A stretch of DNA of 64,000 nucleotides, from contig NC_090123.1 in NCBI RefSeq assembly GCF_023973825.1, positions 1,223,501 to 1,287,500 on the forward strand, given 5' to 3'. The notes below the pieces were generated by a model. It made no database searches, had not been told where the DNA came from, and saw only the letters and a program-made list of their open reading frames with translations. The position numbers and the translations under genes are program-made. This document shows, in pieces, positions 1 to 14,049 of the stretch. This DNA is from Plasmodium brasilianum. Its lineage: Eukaryota > Apicomplexa > Aconoidasida > Haemosporida > Plasmodiidae. Every line of letters begins with the position of its first letter. Position 1 is the first letter of the stretch.

Positions 1-195
1 ATGTGTATGTAGAGAGAGAGATAGAGAGAGAGGACGCATATGTATTGTTATTTGCACAGAAAAACATGTAATGGATGGAAACGATACAATATAATACAAT
101 CAAAAAATGAAACGTAGTAACAAGAAAAGGGAGTGTGTATTACAAAAAGTAATACTACAAAACTGAAGGGGTATTGTAACAGGGACACAAAAACA

Positions 196-291
196 TGGGC
201 TGCACTATCAACGGTGCAGTATCTGGGCTGCAATATCAACGGTGCAGTATCTGGGCTGCACTATCAACGGTGCAGTATCTGGGCTGCACCA
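196..291. repeat. 28-bp tandem repeat covering the Eps15-like stop codon
   Basis: About 3.5 copies of a unit starting tgggctgcactatcaacggt. Its left copies are untranslated and its right copies encode the C-terminus of the Eps15-like protein. Confidence 0.85.
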
Positions 292-1980
292 TAGGATGCA
301 CTAACCTGGTCGTTTGGTATTCCCTTCTTATCCGTAAAGTATCTCCTGTGCACGCTTGGGAAATTGCAAAGCATGGCGTTGTTCTGCATAGTTGCATCGT
401 CATTCCCGCTGTGACTGCCGCTGTTACTTTCACCGTAATTAGCGCTGTAATTGGCGCGATCATTTTGCACACCCATTTTCAAGTGCGGGTGGGCATTCTG
501 CAGATCTAGGAGAACAGACTGATTTGACAAGGAGTTGAATAGGACAATATTTTGATTTTTAATTTTTTGAATATTAAGGCGTTTATTTGTAATTTTGTTT
601 AAATAATTTTGTTGATGTAATATATTTTTAATTAACATTTGATGATCAGAGTTTGTAACATCATATCTATTTTTTAAATTTTCTTGTAATTTAATAGCTC
701 GACATTTTTGTTTTCTTAAATAGTCAATCATATTTTTCAAAATTATTAAATTGCGTTCATCTTTTTTTAAATCATTTTTTTCCTTATCTATTAATATATT
801 TAAACTTTTTCTTTTATAATCAGTTGTTTTTATTTCTTTTTCTTTATTTATGTACTCTTTATTTATATTAATATTTTCAATATTTATTTTATTAATATCA
901 TCGATTAATTCTTTTATTTCTTTTTTTATATTTCGTATATTTTCTTTTTTATGTTTTATATCTTTATATAAACATATATTTAAAAATTCTAAATTTCGTC
1001 TCTCTTCTTTTAAACATTGATATCTCTTTAACTCATTTTCATAAACATAAGCCAAACATTTCATTTGTTTTTTCTTCTTTTCAATATTTTCTTTCTTTTT
1101 CTTTATATCTTCCTCCAATTTTCTATTAATCTCTTCTATTTTATACACATCCTTACTTTCAATATTATAATTTTTTAAGTCTGAATAATTAAAATCAATA
1201 AGTTTTGTGAAATATTTTTCTGACTGGATCATCTTTTTTTTCATCCTCTTCTCGTTTTCTTTTTGATTGTCTTTTGACTCATTCATATTGCCACTTCGCG
1301 TTTTATTATTGTGCACTTGTTGCTGATGCTGTTGATGCTGCTGCTTTTGATGCTGCTGCTTTTGATGCTGCTGCTGTTGATGCTGCAGCTGTTGATGCTG
1401 CTGCTGCTCTTCCTCCTTCTCCTCCTCCTCCTCCTCCTCCTCTTCGTTGTATTTACCATCTATGCCTTCCTTCCTTTTTTTTTTGTTTTTGTATTTTCCC
1501 CTGTCACTAGGAGTCGACCTTCTTCCTTCTCCTTTTCTTCCTTGTTCTCTCTCATCCCCATTCGCTTCTTTCTGCCTTTCACCTACTTGATTTCTTCTGC
1601 TTTTTCTTTTTTCCTTTTCGTCCCTCTTATTGCTTACATCTCTTTCTTCCTTGCTTTTTTTCTTCTGTGCATATTTTTTTCTTTCTGTATCCTCTTCTCC
1701 TTCACTTGGTTCCTCCTCCAACGTTTGTATAAATCGTTTTCCATGCTTTTCGCTCTTCCTTTTGATTTTCTTTTGGTTGTTTGCGTCCGCATTATCATCT
1801 ACATCATTCGCATTGTTTATTATATCAGCCGAGTAGTCTATATCATTTACATGCCCCTGGTCGATTCGTCCATAACCATTCGCCCCCTTTGTGAAGAACT
1901 CCCTTCTGTTATCACCGCTAATATTATCATTGCCATTGTTACTACTTTCCGAGAAGACCTCCTCCTCCTCCTCATCATCA

Positions 1981-2018
<38 letters not shown>

Positions 2019-3961
2019 CCTTTTCTCCTCGGAGTTATTACCAACATCCATATGTGATATATTATCCTCTTTTTTGAACTCAAAGAAGTCAAATTCTGCA
2101 TCCAATTTTTCATTTTCGTTATTTCCCCCCCCTCTACCTCCTTCTCCTCCTCTGTTTTCATTTTGTGCTATAAGTAAATCTCCAAAGGACATTTTGAATG
2201 AGTCCCGTTTATCTTTGTTGTTTTCCATTTTGTTGAAGGTAATGTTGTCTAAGGGGTTGTATAAAAAAAAAAAAAAAGCGAAATAAAAATTTGTTAACAT
2301 ACATGTGATCATGTATATATGCAGATCATAACTGTATACATATGTAGTGCATGCATCTGCTTGTATTTTCCGTTAAAGCTTACCGTCGAGCATCACCTCC
2401 TTCTCTGTTTTTATTGACTTCAACAGTTCAGGGGGAATGGTCAAAGGAATATTGATTTCTTTCTCCTTCCTCATTTCTACCATCTTATTCATAATACAGA
2501 ATTGCTCGAAATTTAAAAATCCATCATTGTCCAGATCCGATATACTCCATATTTGCATCAATTCACAAATGGACAAGTTGGATGTGTTTAAATAATATTC
2601 ACGTATAACTGTCCCTTCTATTTTTTCTTCATTATTTATATCTAACGTTTTAAATATTCTTTTATAATTTTCCTTTTCCCTTCCACTTATTTTCCATTCT
2701 ACATTTCCATCTAAGTTTGATATATCGGAAAAGGATTTGTGTCGTATAATGTCGAAGCTTGGCAGGCAGGGGGGACCTGATAAAAAAAGGGGTACAATCA
2801 ACAGAAAACAAAAAAAAATAAAATAAAATAAATAAAATAATAATAAATGGACAGTACTAAATATGATAAGAAAAATATGCAAATGAGGTCATATCCCACA
2901 TGAACGGGGGCCTCCCACGAGCATACACCACATACACGACGTATGTAAATACATATGATTGCTAATGCACACGAGATAAGACCGCATGACTGAAAGACGG
3001 CATAACCTCGTTGCACATATAGCTGATCATGCCCCGTGGATGAGGTTCAAAATGAATGGGAGCAATATGTATATATAATATAAAGCAGCGGTTTTTGGTC
3101 CATTTTTTATAGTGTACTGCTTTCTTTCTTGCTTGCTCGCTTCCATATTTCTTTCTTTTTTTAATTCCTTACGTATATTTATTATTTCGGAGCTGAGGCT
3201 ATTTCCGTTCTGTGCATGTGCAACTAGTCGACAACAAATGAAAAAATCTTCTAAAGTTAGATACCCCTTATTTTCAATATCGCTGTATTCCCAAATCTGT
3301 TAAAAGGAAAAAGGAAAAGGTGTATACGTTTTACCAATGTGCAAAAAAAGTAGGATGGCGTAACGGAAGAACACAAGCACAAAACATATTGTCCTTTTCA
3401 CTTCCTCCATTCGTACATACATGTACACATATATACATACACACACATATGTATATATATATATATATATATATGCAGTCTGTGCTATTCTATATCATCT
3501 ATGCACTTCTTTATTTCCTTCCCCCTATTACTGAATGCAAAACGGCTATAGATAGGCCAGAATTTTGAAGAAAGGACGATGCAGTCTTGTTGTCAATAAA
3601 ATGATTGTCAAATTTATCGTTCAAACTGCAAAGAGGAAAATATTTCAAAAGTTGAACAGATGATGAATATGTTAGAGAATACTAATGCAAGCTTTTGCAT
3701 CGATTTATTACTGAACGATGTTTATTTATTTTTTTTTTTTATTCTTTCTTTCTCTTTTTCGTACTTGAACAAGTTGATGTAATAGAGATACTCCTCCGAT
3801 GATAGAGTAATTCTATCCGTCGACCAAGCGTTATCAGAAACATTTAAGGAGTTGTTCATAACCATCTTTCTTACGTCATTACTAATACCACTGAAAGAAC
3901 TATTCATTAATTCGTTTGTTTTACTATTTGTAGTAAACTCCTTTGAGTTGTTATATATCAT
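264..3961 (-). CDS. Eps15-like endocytic adaptor with two EH domains and coiled coil
   Basis: Five exons reconstructed: 3765-3961, 3532-3625, 3173-3296, 2384-2776 and 264-2248; phases join to 930 codons. EH domain 1 (about residues 52-130) spans exons 1-3 and keeps the core Trp (IWEYSDI), but its EF loop is degenerate. EH domain 2 (about 170-255, exon 4) has a complete EF-hand loop, DLDNDGFLNFEQF. Exon 5 holds poly-Lys, Glu and His/Gln-rich tracts and then a long Lys/Glu coiled coil (about 1.0 kb). EH domains bind NPF peptides in clathrin-type endocytosis. In P. falciparum, as I recall, Eps15 sits in the Kelch13 compartment that takes up haemoglobin, and its gene lies next to GFPT as here. 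The start is the first ATG upstream of EH1 in an open frame. The stop falls inside a 28-bp tandem repeat, so the last dozen residues are repeat-derived. Confidence 0.85.
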
Positions 3962-4366
3962 GTGATACTACAGAAGAAGAAGATTATACAGATGATAAAA
4001 AAAAAAAAAAAAAAAAAAGTAAAACATATATTTATAAGTTTCACACTAACAGTTGTTGTTAATTTTTAACAAAGAATAAACAAACGATAAAATCGTATCG
4101 AATGTGATTGTGTACACATTTATACATAAAAAAAAAAGAAAAAAAAAAGTATATAGAACTTAAACATATCCTCATCAGAGTATTAAATGCAACAGTCTTA
4201 TTTCGTGTAAACTGTAGTATGTGCTCTATCTTTATGTAGTTAAGTATTGTAGGTAAATCTTTTTTTTTTTTTTCTCAGTCGTACATACGGCGTTCTATAG
4301 GTATTGAGGGAAACTCCAGTCATGTGTGCTACAAAAAAAAAAAAAAAATATATATATATATCAAAA

Positions 4367-4545
4367 TAAAATAGTAATAATATAGTAACAGAATAGTAAT
4401 AATATGGTAACAGAATAGTAATAATATGGTAACAGAATAGTAATAATATGGTAACAGAATAGTAATAATATGGTAACAGAATAGTAATAATATGGTAACA
4501 GAATAGTAATAATATGGTAACAGAATAGTAATAATATAATGATAA
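4367..4545. repeat. 22-bp tandem repeat, about 8 copies
   Basis: Head-to-tail copies of aatagtaataatatggtaac plus ag, in the intergenic region upstream of the Eps15-like gene. Copies are nearly identical. Confidence 0.85.
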
Positions 4546-6068
4546 AATAAAGCATGTATAAAATTAAAAAAAAAAAAAATAAAAAGCCCATCTTTTTACC
4601 CTATGCACATACATTCATGTATGTAACAAAAAATAAAAATAGTTTTCTAATATTCATGAACAAACATATACATGGGTAAAAGTCGTTCGCATGTTTTGCA
4701 TATGCATTGGGATTAGAAATAAGAAACAAGTGCAAAGTGTAAGGAATTTGTACAACCCCTTATAACAGTATAGTTGTTGTATATATCATAAGACTAAAAC
4801 AAAATAACGAGGGTGAAAGTTAAACGAAAAAAGGGGAAGAAAACGTACAATGTTTTACAATATGGTAAAAAATAAAAGAAAGGGGAAAAATAAATAAATT
4901 TACTCGCACAATCCATTCTTACACGTTCACTCAATTTTTAAAAACAATTGTTGCAAATATTTCATGTATGAGTAGCATACATATTATGTGTATATATATC
5001 TATAAATATTTGCATAAGTACTCGTACACATGTAATAATAAAATATGTGTATGAATACATATAGGCAATGGAAGCAGTCTGTGTTATTGTGCCATCAAAG
5101 CAAATCCATAAATTCTACACAATTTTATATTTTGTTTTTAAAATATTTCCAATTTTTTGGTGCATTACATTTTTTTTTTTTTTTTAATGGTTTGTAAACC
5201 TTCGGGAAAACTTTGATTCATCCAATATGGGATGGTTGTATAATTTGAAAATTCATACAGTAGTCAGAAATAATATTTATTTATTTTTTTCCAAAAGGAA
5301 AAATTAAAAAAGAATAATTTTGCTAACTGAATATTAATGATTAAATAAAATAAGATATACAACTTTTTTCAGGTTTTTGTCAAAAATAAATAAAATTGTG
5401 TATATAAACATGGTAATTCTATTAAAAATCTAGGCATAAAAAAAAAAATAAAATAAACACTCATACATATATAAACATATACATGTGTATATATTTATAT
5501 ATAAGTATTTATGTATGTACACATACATACATGAAAACATAAACATAGACATCTAAATGTATCGTAATAGTACGAGTAAGCGTAGACATGTATACATATA
5601 AGTATGCATAATCGTAAATGTAAACAAAGGCGTGCACACATAAACGAAAAACACACTACTTCCAATTTTTCCCAAATTCTAAATATATATGCGTATGTAT
5701 GTATATGTTTGTATATATAGGTATATATATGCATATATGTATATGTATGTATATATATGTATATATGTATATATGTATATATATGTATATATATGTATAT
5801 ATCCTTAACAATATATTATAAATGTAATATCGAAAACACAAAAAAAATAAAACAGTCATAATAAAAACTAATCATATAACTAAAATGAATAAAAACAAAA
5901 CAAAAAAAAATTCATTAAAAAATTTTAAAATATGATATATATAGAAACTCAAAATAATAAACAACGTGAACTGATATAATTTTTTTTTTTTTTTTTTTTC
6001 CTACTCTTTATTATTTTTAAAATATGTATGTATTTTATTTTTTTTTTTTTTTGTTAATATTTATGTAT

Positions 6069-6118
<50 letters not shown>

Positions 6119-6191
6119 TACACCCAAGGGAATTATAAACTATATAAACAATATCGTTAATATTCTGTACACAAGGAAATGAAAAACAAAA

Positions 6192-6325
6192 ACATAAGGA
6201 AGTAAACATAAGGAAGTAAACATAAGGAAGTAAACATATGGAAAAAGTAAACATATGGAAGAAGTAAACATATGGAAGAAGTAAACATATGGAAGAAGTA
6301 AACATATGGAAAAAGTAAACATAAA
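6192..6325. repeat. 14- to 17-bp degenerate tandem repeats
   Basis: Copies of aaggaagtaaacat pass into atggaagaagtaaacat. This is an intergenic minisatellite with no coding potential beyond a reading-frame artefact. Confidence 0.75.
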
Positions 6326-7624
6326 CGTGAACGTCAATATAAACATGAGCGTAAATATAAACGAACTGTTAATTTAATGGTAAAATAAACAAAAAAAAGT
6401 ATATAAAAGAAATATATGCGGGTATTGTGCATACGTTTTTAGACTCCACTAACATGTATATATATATAAATAAATGTATATATATTTATGTACGCATATA
6501 TGATGTATGTATATGTACTCGGTTTTGTACACTTCTTACAAGTTGTTCATCAACATGTATATGCATTCATTTCTATATATATAACAACAAAATAAAATAT
6601 AAAATACATAAAATTATGTACAAACTGAAAAAAAGGAAAAGGAAAAAAATATATCACCGCAATCTATACACATATATATATAAACATGCATACAGACATA
6701 TATACAAGTACATGTATATTATGGTCGTACTGCGTTAATGAACGAAAAATATTGCATGTAATTAAAAAGAAAGGTCTTACGATACATGTACAATTTTTTA
6801 CAAAATATTCGGAAAATTATGCACATAAACATAATATATATTATATACATACGCACGATAAGTATTTACATAATCATAATGTATGCATCTTACTGTAGCT
6901 GCAGGAGCATAGTTAAATTATGCGTTTGAGAAAACCTTTTTTTTTTTTTGTTCAACGTATGCATTTAATTAGACATACATATATATATATATATATATAT
7001 TCATATATATATGCATATTCATACATACATATATAATATAGTAAAGACAGATAACTGCTACAGGAAACATACAAAATGTAAATAGTGCAAACGCTCAAAG
7101 ATTAGATATGATTTATACATAAAAAAGAAAAAGACAAAATATGCAAAATAAAAAAAATAAATAGAACTTCGAAAATCCTACGACGGGGGTACAGCTGTAG
7201 CTTGCATAATTATCGTCCATGGATACCAATAAAATTATTCAAGGACATACATGAATAAACATATATATATTTTTATGTTCATATGTTCATAAGCTTATAT
7301 ATTTATGTATATTCAAAAACTGGATATACCAAAATTGCTTATATATAGTAAAAAAATATTAAATAAAATAAAGCAATAGTAGTAATATGTCTAAATGAAA
7401 ACAACTGTTATAATATAATATACAAGATAAAATAATATACGTGGTAATTATTATTATGTAAAAATTATGTCGTTTTCGAGCGAGATAAACTCTTTAAAGA
7501 ATGATACTAAGGTTAAAAAGTAAAACAAATAAATAAAAACATAAATACATATATACATTTATACATTTATACATATATACATACATATATACATATATAC
7601 ATACATATATATATACATATATAC

Positions 7625-7662
<38 letters not shown>

Positions 7663-9241
7663 CATATTTATGCACAAAATTAAAAATTCCTTTATACAAA
7701 GCAAAATAAAATACTTTTAAAAAAATTTGTTTTCACTATTTTGACAATCATATATATAATATATGTATATATTTATATATACATATTTATATATATAAAT
7801 GTATATAAACAAACATGTATAAAGAATTATAAAGGAATACAAAAACTCGCTAGTAATTATTTTAAGGGGAAATTTTTTTATAATTTTAGGATAATTCGTT
7901 AAAAAAGACTAAAAAGGTTTTATATATATATACAATATGTATATACAAGTAAGTATATACATGTAAATATATACATATAAGTACATACATATACGTATAT
8001 ACATATAAGTATATACATATAAGTATATACATATATATATAAATATATAGAAGAATAAAATTTTTTAAGTTTCAGTTTTTAACAAATATAAAAATATATT
8101 TTACATTTTATATTTTAATTTTAATTTTAATTTTAATTTTAATTTTAATTTTTTTTTTTTTTAAATAATTTTTCCTCTCATGTTAAATATTCTTACTGGC
8201 TCATATTATTACATGTACGGGTTCATATTTTTTTTTTTTTTTTTTAAATAAATAGTACTGCGCGTAGATACAAAAATATATATGCACGTATACATGTACA
8301 TGTACATATAAATAATTTATGAACGCATAAATACATTAAAGATTATTTATATATAAATATATATTGTAGAATTTTGAACCTTTACATTTTCGTAAATTTA
8401 AAATAATTAAAAATTATGTATTTATTTTCTCATAAGGAATGCTGCTATATAATAATATGCATAGAGAATTCGAAAATTTAAAAATATGTTTATGTTCATA
8501 TTTTAGGAAATTCAAAATAAGGATAAGAAAAAAAAAAAAGAAAAAAAAGCATATATAAATAGTATGTTTATTTTATAGAAAAAAATAATGTAAGTTTAGT
8601 TGAAATCGTTTTTTTTTATTTTTTTTTATTTTTTTTTATTTAAGCTAATGAAAAATGTAATATTCTGAATTATTTTGTGTTAAATTCGCATTGAATTAAG
8701 GGAAGAGAGTATTTATTTAAAAAAAAAAAAAAAATATGAACAAAGACAGCTTAATTGTTTTGTAGTTTTTTTATACATCCCTTAATTTTTTTAGCGTCGT
8801 ATATGCAAATATGTATGTACATATGTATTAAATACGTTTGTGTTATATGAACATGTTTACCACTTGCGAACGCGCCATTTATGCGTAATAATTTTTTGCA
8901 TTCCCATAATTTCCCTTGTTTAATATTAGAAGGGATAAGCAAATTATTACATAAAAATAAAGAAGTATATTGGGTCTTACAACTATAAAAAGACATAAAC
9001 CTTAAACGCGCAAAAATTTAAAACGAAAAATCGATACAACCCGTAATTAGTAGAATAAACGTAGATCTAACTGCTACATATATGTAATATGCTAGTATAA
9101 TAACGATTAAATAAAAAAAAAAAAAAATGAAAAATACTACAATGATAGGAATACTTTAAGCATATGTATAACGTAAAACAGTGAAGATTAAAAATTAAAA
9201 AAACTACCAAAATTGGGAAAAAAAAAAAAAAAAATTCAAAT

Positions 9242-9383
9242 GAACAAATCTTTTTCATATTTTATGTATGCACGTTTGGCAAAAAATCCAATTGAACAAA
9301 TCTGTTTCATATTTTATGTATGCACGTTTGGTAAAATATCCAATTGAACAAATCTGTTTCATATTTTATGTATGCACGTTTGG
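9242..9383. repeat. 52-bp tandem repeat, 2.7 copies
   Basis: The unit begins gaacaaatctttttcatatt and includes gtatgcacgtttgg. Copies start at 9242, 9294 and 9346 with only a few substitutions. It lies 1.6 kb upstream of GFPT and is complex sequence, unlike the surrounding microsatellites. Confidence 0.85.
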
Positions 9384-9773
9384 CGATTTATATTATCTGC
9401 TGGCTATGAGTTTTCATTTTTAGTAATTTTTCACGTTTTAACATTCATTAATGCGGATCTCTTGTATCTCCCAATTTTGTACAATAAAATTTGTTCGTTG
9501 CGTTACGCATGTATGAACATGTACATGTTGTTCATGCATAAACGTATGCCTATGCATATATATTTATTTTTCTTATATATACATTTCATTTATACGTTAA
9601 AAGGGGGGAATCCTGCAAAAGGATTTTATATAGCTTATTTCCCCATATTCATTGCTAAAAATTAAATTACATATATATAATATATATTTCATAATCCTTA
9701 TCATATTAAAAGGATAAGAAACTTATTTTGGATAGCTGAACAAATTATAAATAAACATGTACATCCTTCAGAT

Positions 9774-9809
<36 letters not shown>

Positions 9810-10452
9810 GAACATGCAATGTTTGGTAAATTGTAGCCATGCTGAAGAGGGAAGTACAAAAATACAAATGCATAAAAGTATTTTTGTATGCTCATGCATA
9901 CATATACTCTTACACATACACACATACATGTATATTATTTGCTAGTGGGTATACGTATACATGAATATTATAGCAAGATATGGAATTTCCCAAACGGAAA
10001 TTATTGTTCATATCATTTGCTTCTTTTTATTTTTGTTAAACTTACAATATTTTCCTTGTTCCCGATACTTGTGTATTAAAAGGAATTCTTGGTCGAAAAA
10101 AAAAAAATAAATAAAACTGCAAAATGTATTTACTTTTTGTTACATTATTATTACTGATTTAGTTTATTATTTTTGATAAAACTAGAGCGAAAAAATAAGC
10201 AAAAATCGTACAAGAATAATACATATAATGGGGAGGGGGAGGAAAAAAAAAAAAAAAAAAAAAAAATGTTCACTTGAAAAATAAAGGAAAATTGTACCGT
10301 ACCATAAAAAAATAGAAACACGTTAACCCATTAGCATTTTAGCAGCCGTTAGAAATGTTCATAAAACGTCTTATTATTTTTTCTTACTTTTATAGAAGAT
10401 TATAATATATTCATTAAGAGGAATTTTAAGATTATATTTAACTATACATTTG

Positions 10453-10484
<32 letters not shown>

Positions 10485-10996
10485 TGTATACTTGTGTATT
10501 ATGTGTGTGCGTATGTGACTTCATAATTTATGTACAACTCATATGTAGAGGAAAATTCTTACTGGGACTTAACATTATAACAAAACGTAGCTTAAAAAAA
10601 AGAAAAATTCAAATTTGAGTATTAAGCAGAACAAAACAAATAATAATTGCGTAATATTAAGCACAATGGAATTATATATAAGCACGATGGGTAAAATATA
10701 GCATAGGAAAAAAGCAAGGAAAAAGAAGAGATAGGGAAAAACCAAACGAATGTTGTGGCCTATGCTTGTACATTAGTACATATATATATATATGTATATG
10801 TATACGCACACACACATATCCGCCCCGTCCATGCATATTTGCGCGTGTACATATATGCAAACATACTCAGTAGTACATGCAAGCGAACTTACACAATAGT
10901 ATATACATATCCACGCTCATTCACCTTCACACGAGCATTTGCGTCGAAGCAGTGAATACATGACTGAAAGAAAAAAAATAATAAAAGGCGCAAGCA

Positions 10997-11207
10997 ATGA
11001 ACTCCAAATTTAAAGTGTTACTAAACAAACTGCTGAACAAAATAGGAAATGATTGTGCATCATATAAAAGAAAAACATCGTTCAAACATTTTAAGGATAG
11101 CTTACGTAGTATTGTTAAAAATAATAGCATCGAAAAGAGAAGTACATGGGGAGTAAATGCTATTTATTGCGCTAATATAAAACCCATTACGCATAGTTGT
11201 AGTAGTC

Positions 11208-11265
<58 letters not shown>

Positions 11266-13387
11266 AGACAGCGATGGTGAAATGAAAGAAATTACAAATA
11301 AATGTATTATGGTGGACATGAGGAAAAGATGGAAAAATAGCATATTACAAAATTGTGTAGGAAAATATGGAATATTAAACGGAAGGTCTCTTTTTATATT
11401 GATAGCTATTTGTGGTTTGTATGAAATCCTGAACAGTTCGGAAAATAAAAACAAGAACAGAAACGATAACGAAAATGAAAAAAAAAAAAAAAAAAAAAAT
11501 GTTCCTCCTTTTGGTTTGTTGAACAAGGCCGCACATTGTTGTGGGATTATGGCATATGTAGGTAACAGAGATGCCTCTAAAATTTTAATAGACGGAATTG
11601 AAATATTACAGAATAGAGGATATGATTCATGCGGTATTTCAACGATAAGTAACAAGAATGTATTAAGAACAACAAAATATGCAAGTAGTTCTACATCTGA
11701 CGCTGTTGAAAAATTACGAATAAATTACATGAACAATCATAAAAATGATAGTATCGGAATTGCACACACAAGATGGGCAACACATGGGAGTAAAACAGAT
11801 GAAAATGCACATCCACATATGGACTATGATGAAAGAATTAGTATTGTACATAATGGAATAATTGAAAATTATAGAGAACTGAAAAATTTTCTATTAAAAA
11901 ACAAAATACCATTTAAATCAAATACAGATACAGAAGTAGTAGCAAATTTAATAGGTTACTATTTAGATCAAAAGGAAAATTTTGAAAATGCTGTTGTGTC
12001 TACTATTAAACAGTTAGAAGGTACATGGAGTTTTTGTATAATACATAAAGATTATCCGGACCAAATGATTTTAGCTGCTAATGGATCGCCATTACATATA
12101 GGTTTTAAGGATAACGAAATTTTTGTTGCTTCGGAACATTCAGCTCTTTTTATGTTTACAAATGAATATATATCTCTAAAGGATGGGGAAATACTTTCGA
12201 TAAATAAAAACAATATAGACGATTTGAAAATATTAAAAAAGGTAGAGAGTATACCAGAAGTAATTATTCAGAAAACACCTCATCCATTTCCTCATTGGAC
12301 TATTAAAGAAATACACGAACAGTCAATTAGTTTATCAAAATCTTTAAATAATGGTGGTAGATTTAGCATTCTAAATAATTCGGTTAAATTAGGTGGTTTA
12401 GATCCATATGTTGAAGATTTATCTAAAATTGAAAATATATTATTAATTGGATGTGGGACTTCCTATTATGCTGCTTTATATGCTAAATATATAATGAATT
12501 ACTTGAACTGCTTTAATACTGTTCAAGTTATAGATCCAATTGATTTTAATATATCTGTTATACCCAAAGAAAAAGAGGGGATTATATTCATATCACAAAG
12601 TGGGGAAACTAGGGATGTAATAAAAGCATGCAAATTAGCAGATGATTTGAATTTAAAAAAATTATCTGTAATTAATTCTGTTGGGTCAACTATTGCTAAT
12701 ATGACTGGACGAGGTGTTTATGTAAATGCAGGTAGAGAAGTTGGTGTTGCATCAACAAAATGTTTTACATCTGAAGTATCTGTATTAACATTAATAGCTT
12801 TATGGTTTTTTCAAAATAAGAAAAATTATATATCTAATAATAAAATTAGTTCTCTAATAAATTCTTTACATAGGCTACCATTATATGCAGATACGACTAT
12901 TAAATCCTGTGAAAATATATGTAAATTATTATCATATAAATTGTCAAATGCTAAATCTATACTTATCATAGGAAATGGTTTAAGCTATCCTATAGCTTTA
13001 GAAGGAGCCTTAAAAATTAAAGAATTAACATATATACATTCGGAGGGATTTACTGGAAGTTCACTAAAACATGGTCCTTATGCACTACTAGGTGGCGAAG
13101 ATAATATACCCGTAATTATGCTTGTTTTTAATGATAATACAAAAACTGTCATGATTAATACAGGAGAACAAATTAAGTCAAGAGGTGCACATATCATTTG
13201 CTTAACTGATGATGAGAACCTGTGTAAACATTTTGCTGACGATATTATCCTAATTCCAAATAATGGTTTGTTAACTCCCCTACTGGGTGTAATACCACTG
13301 CAGATGATGGCATATTACACTAGTGTGAACAAAGGCAATAACCCGGATAAGCCGCGCTGCCTGGCCAAAACAGTTACAGTTTCGTAG
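10997..13387 (+). CDS. GFPT: glutamine-fructose-6-phosphate aminotransferase (isomerizing)
   Basis: This enzyme converts fructose-6-phosphate and glutamine to glucosamine-6-phosphate, the first step towards UDP-GlcNAc used for GPI anchors and N-glycan stubs. The single exon encodes 796 residues, against about 600-690 for most family members. The extra length is an N-terminal extension of about 180 residues with a poly-Ser run (AGT repeat), a hydrophobic stretch (LFILIAICGLYEIL) and a poly-Lys tract. The glutaminase domain starts at CGIMAYVG, with the nucleophile aligning to Cys182, and contains RGYDSCG, HTRWATHG and HNGIIENY. SIS isomerase domains follow at about 480-620 (GCGTSYYAA, SQSGETRD) and 650-790 (SEGF). 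The C-terminus DKPRCLAKTVTVS matches the conserved family ending. In the family the nucleophile is normally the N-terminal residue after Met removal, so the extension implies processing or an unannotated upstream intron. Confidence 0.96.
11208..11264 (+). repeat. AGT trinucleotide repeat encoding poly-Ser in GFPT
   Basis: About 18 in-frame AGT codons lie in the N-terminal extension, outside the catalytic domains. Copy number is likely to be polymorphic. Confidence 0.9.
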
Positions 13388-14049
13388 GAGTTTGTGCAAG
13401 TGTATGTAAGTGGTCTGTGCGAAGTCCAAACTGAATGGTTTTAGTTGCATATACATAAAGTCATATGTATGTAAGTTTTACGCGTGTACCTTTTACTTTT
13501 TTTTTTTTTTTTTGTTAAGTATTTTTTCCCTCTTTACAACAATTTGTTTCCAATTTTTTGGTCAAATATTTTTTAGTTCCCTTTTGTGCCGCACGCAATT
13601 TTGCATCATGCAACCCTCTGGCATGTTTTCTTTATTTTTTTATTTTTTTATTTTTTCGTTTTTTCTTTACATTTTTTCCCGTGCATTTTATCACCCCCAG
13701 TAATGTATCTTTTTTTCATTTTTGTGCTTCTCTTCTCCTACAATTTGTGTGTGTTTAATGGGCCTTGAAAAAACGTGCGATAAAATATATCCTAGCAGAC
13801 ATGTCCATGTACAGGTTTATTAAGAAACACAGTTTCGTAGTTACATTTTCACGAAGTTATCTTTGCTATCTTTGCGTTCAAAGGAAATTATGCACATAGT
13901 CATAAAAAAAAAAAAAAAAACAAAATAGTGAGCACGATTTTGCAAAGTTAATCGGACTGATATAAGCTTTATTTTTTTTATTCTATCACTGCTTGAACGC
14001 TCCACCATCTGTTCTTTTTGGCCAACTCTCAGTTTATCATGTCAACGAT
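13388..14049. other. convergent 3' intergenic region
   Basis: This lies between the GFPT stop and the ATP12-like stop on the opposite strand. It has T-rich tracts and no supported gene, and should contain both 3' UTRs. Confidence 0.7.

Larger units (their letters stand above)
3962..10996. other. 7-kb gene-poor intergenic region (divergent promoters)
   Basis: This region lies between the minus-strand Eps15-like gene and plus-strand GFPT, so it should carry both upstream regions. I see no ORF with protein-like composition, no convincing exon pair and no tRNA-like structure. It is dominated by (TA)n, ATAC-type microsatellites and long A/T runs (for example 6075-6115, 7625-7660, 9776-9806). Slightly GC-richer patches at about 8750-9040 and 9380-9540 could be transcribed leaders, but nothing specific supports this. 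Confidence 0.6.

Noticed and set aside
1311..2057. 248-codon Leu-rich open frame on the plus strand
   Set aside because: It is the antisense of the poly-Gln/His, Glu and Lys tracts of the Eps15-like coding exon, and its composition follows the repeats.
8751..8996. 81-codon minus-strand ORF in the 7-kb intergenic region
   Set aside because: Only its first 45 codons look protein-like and no partner exon fits; this is insufficient.
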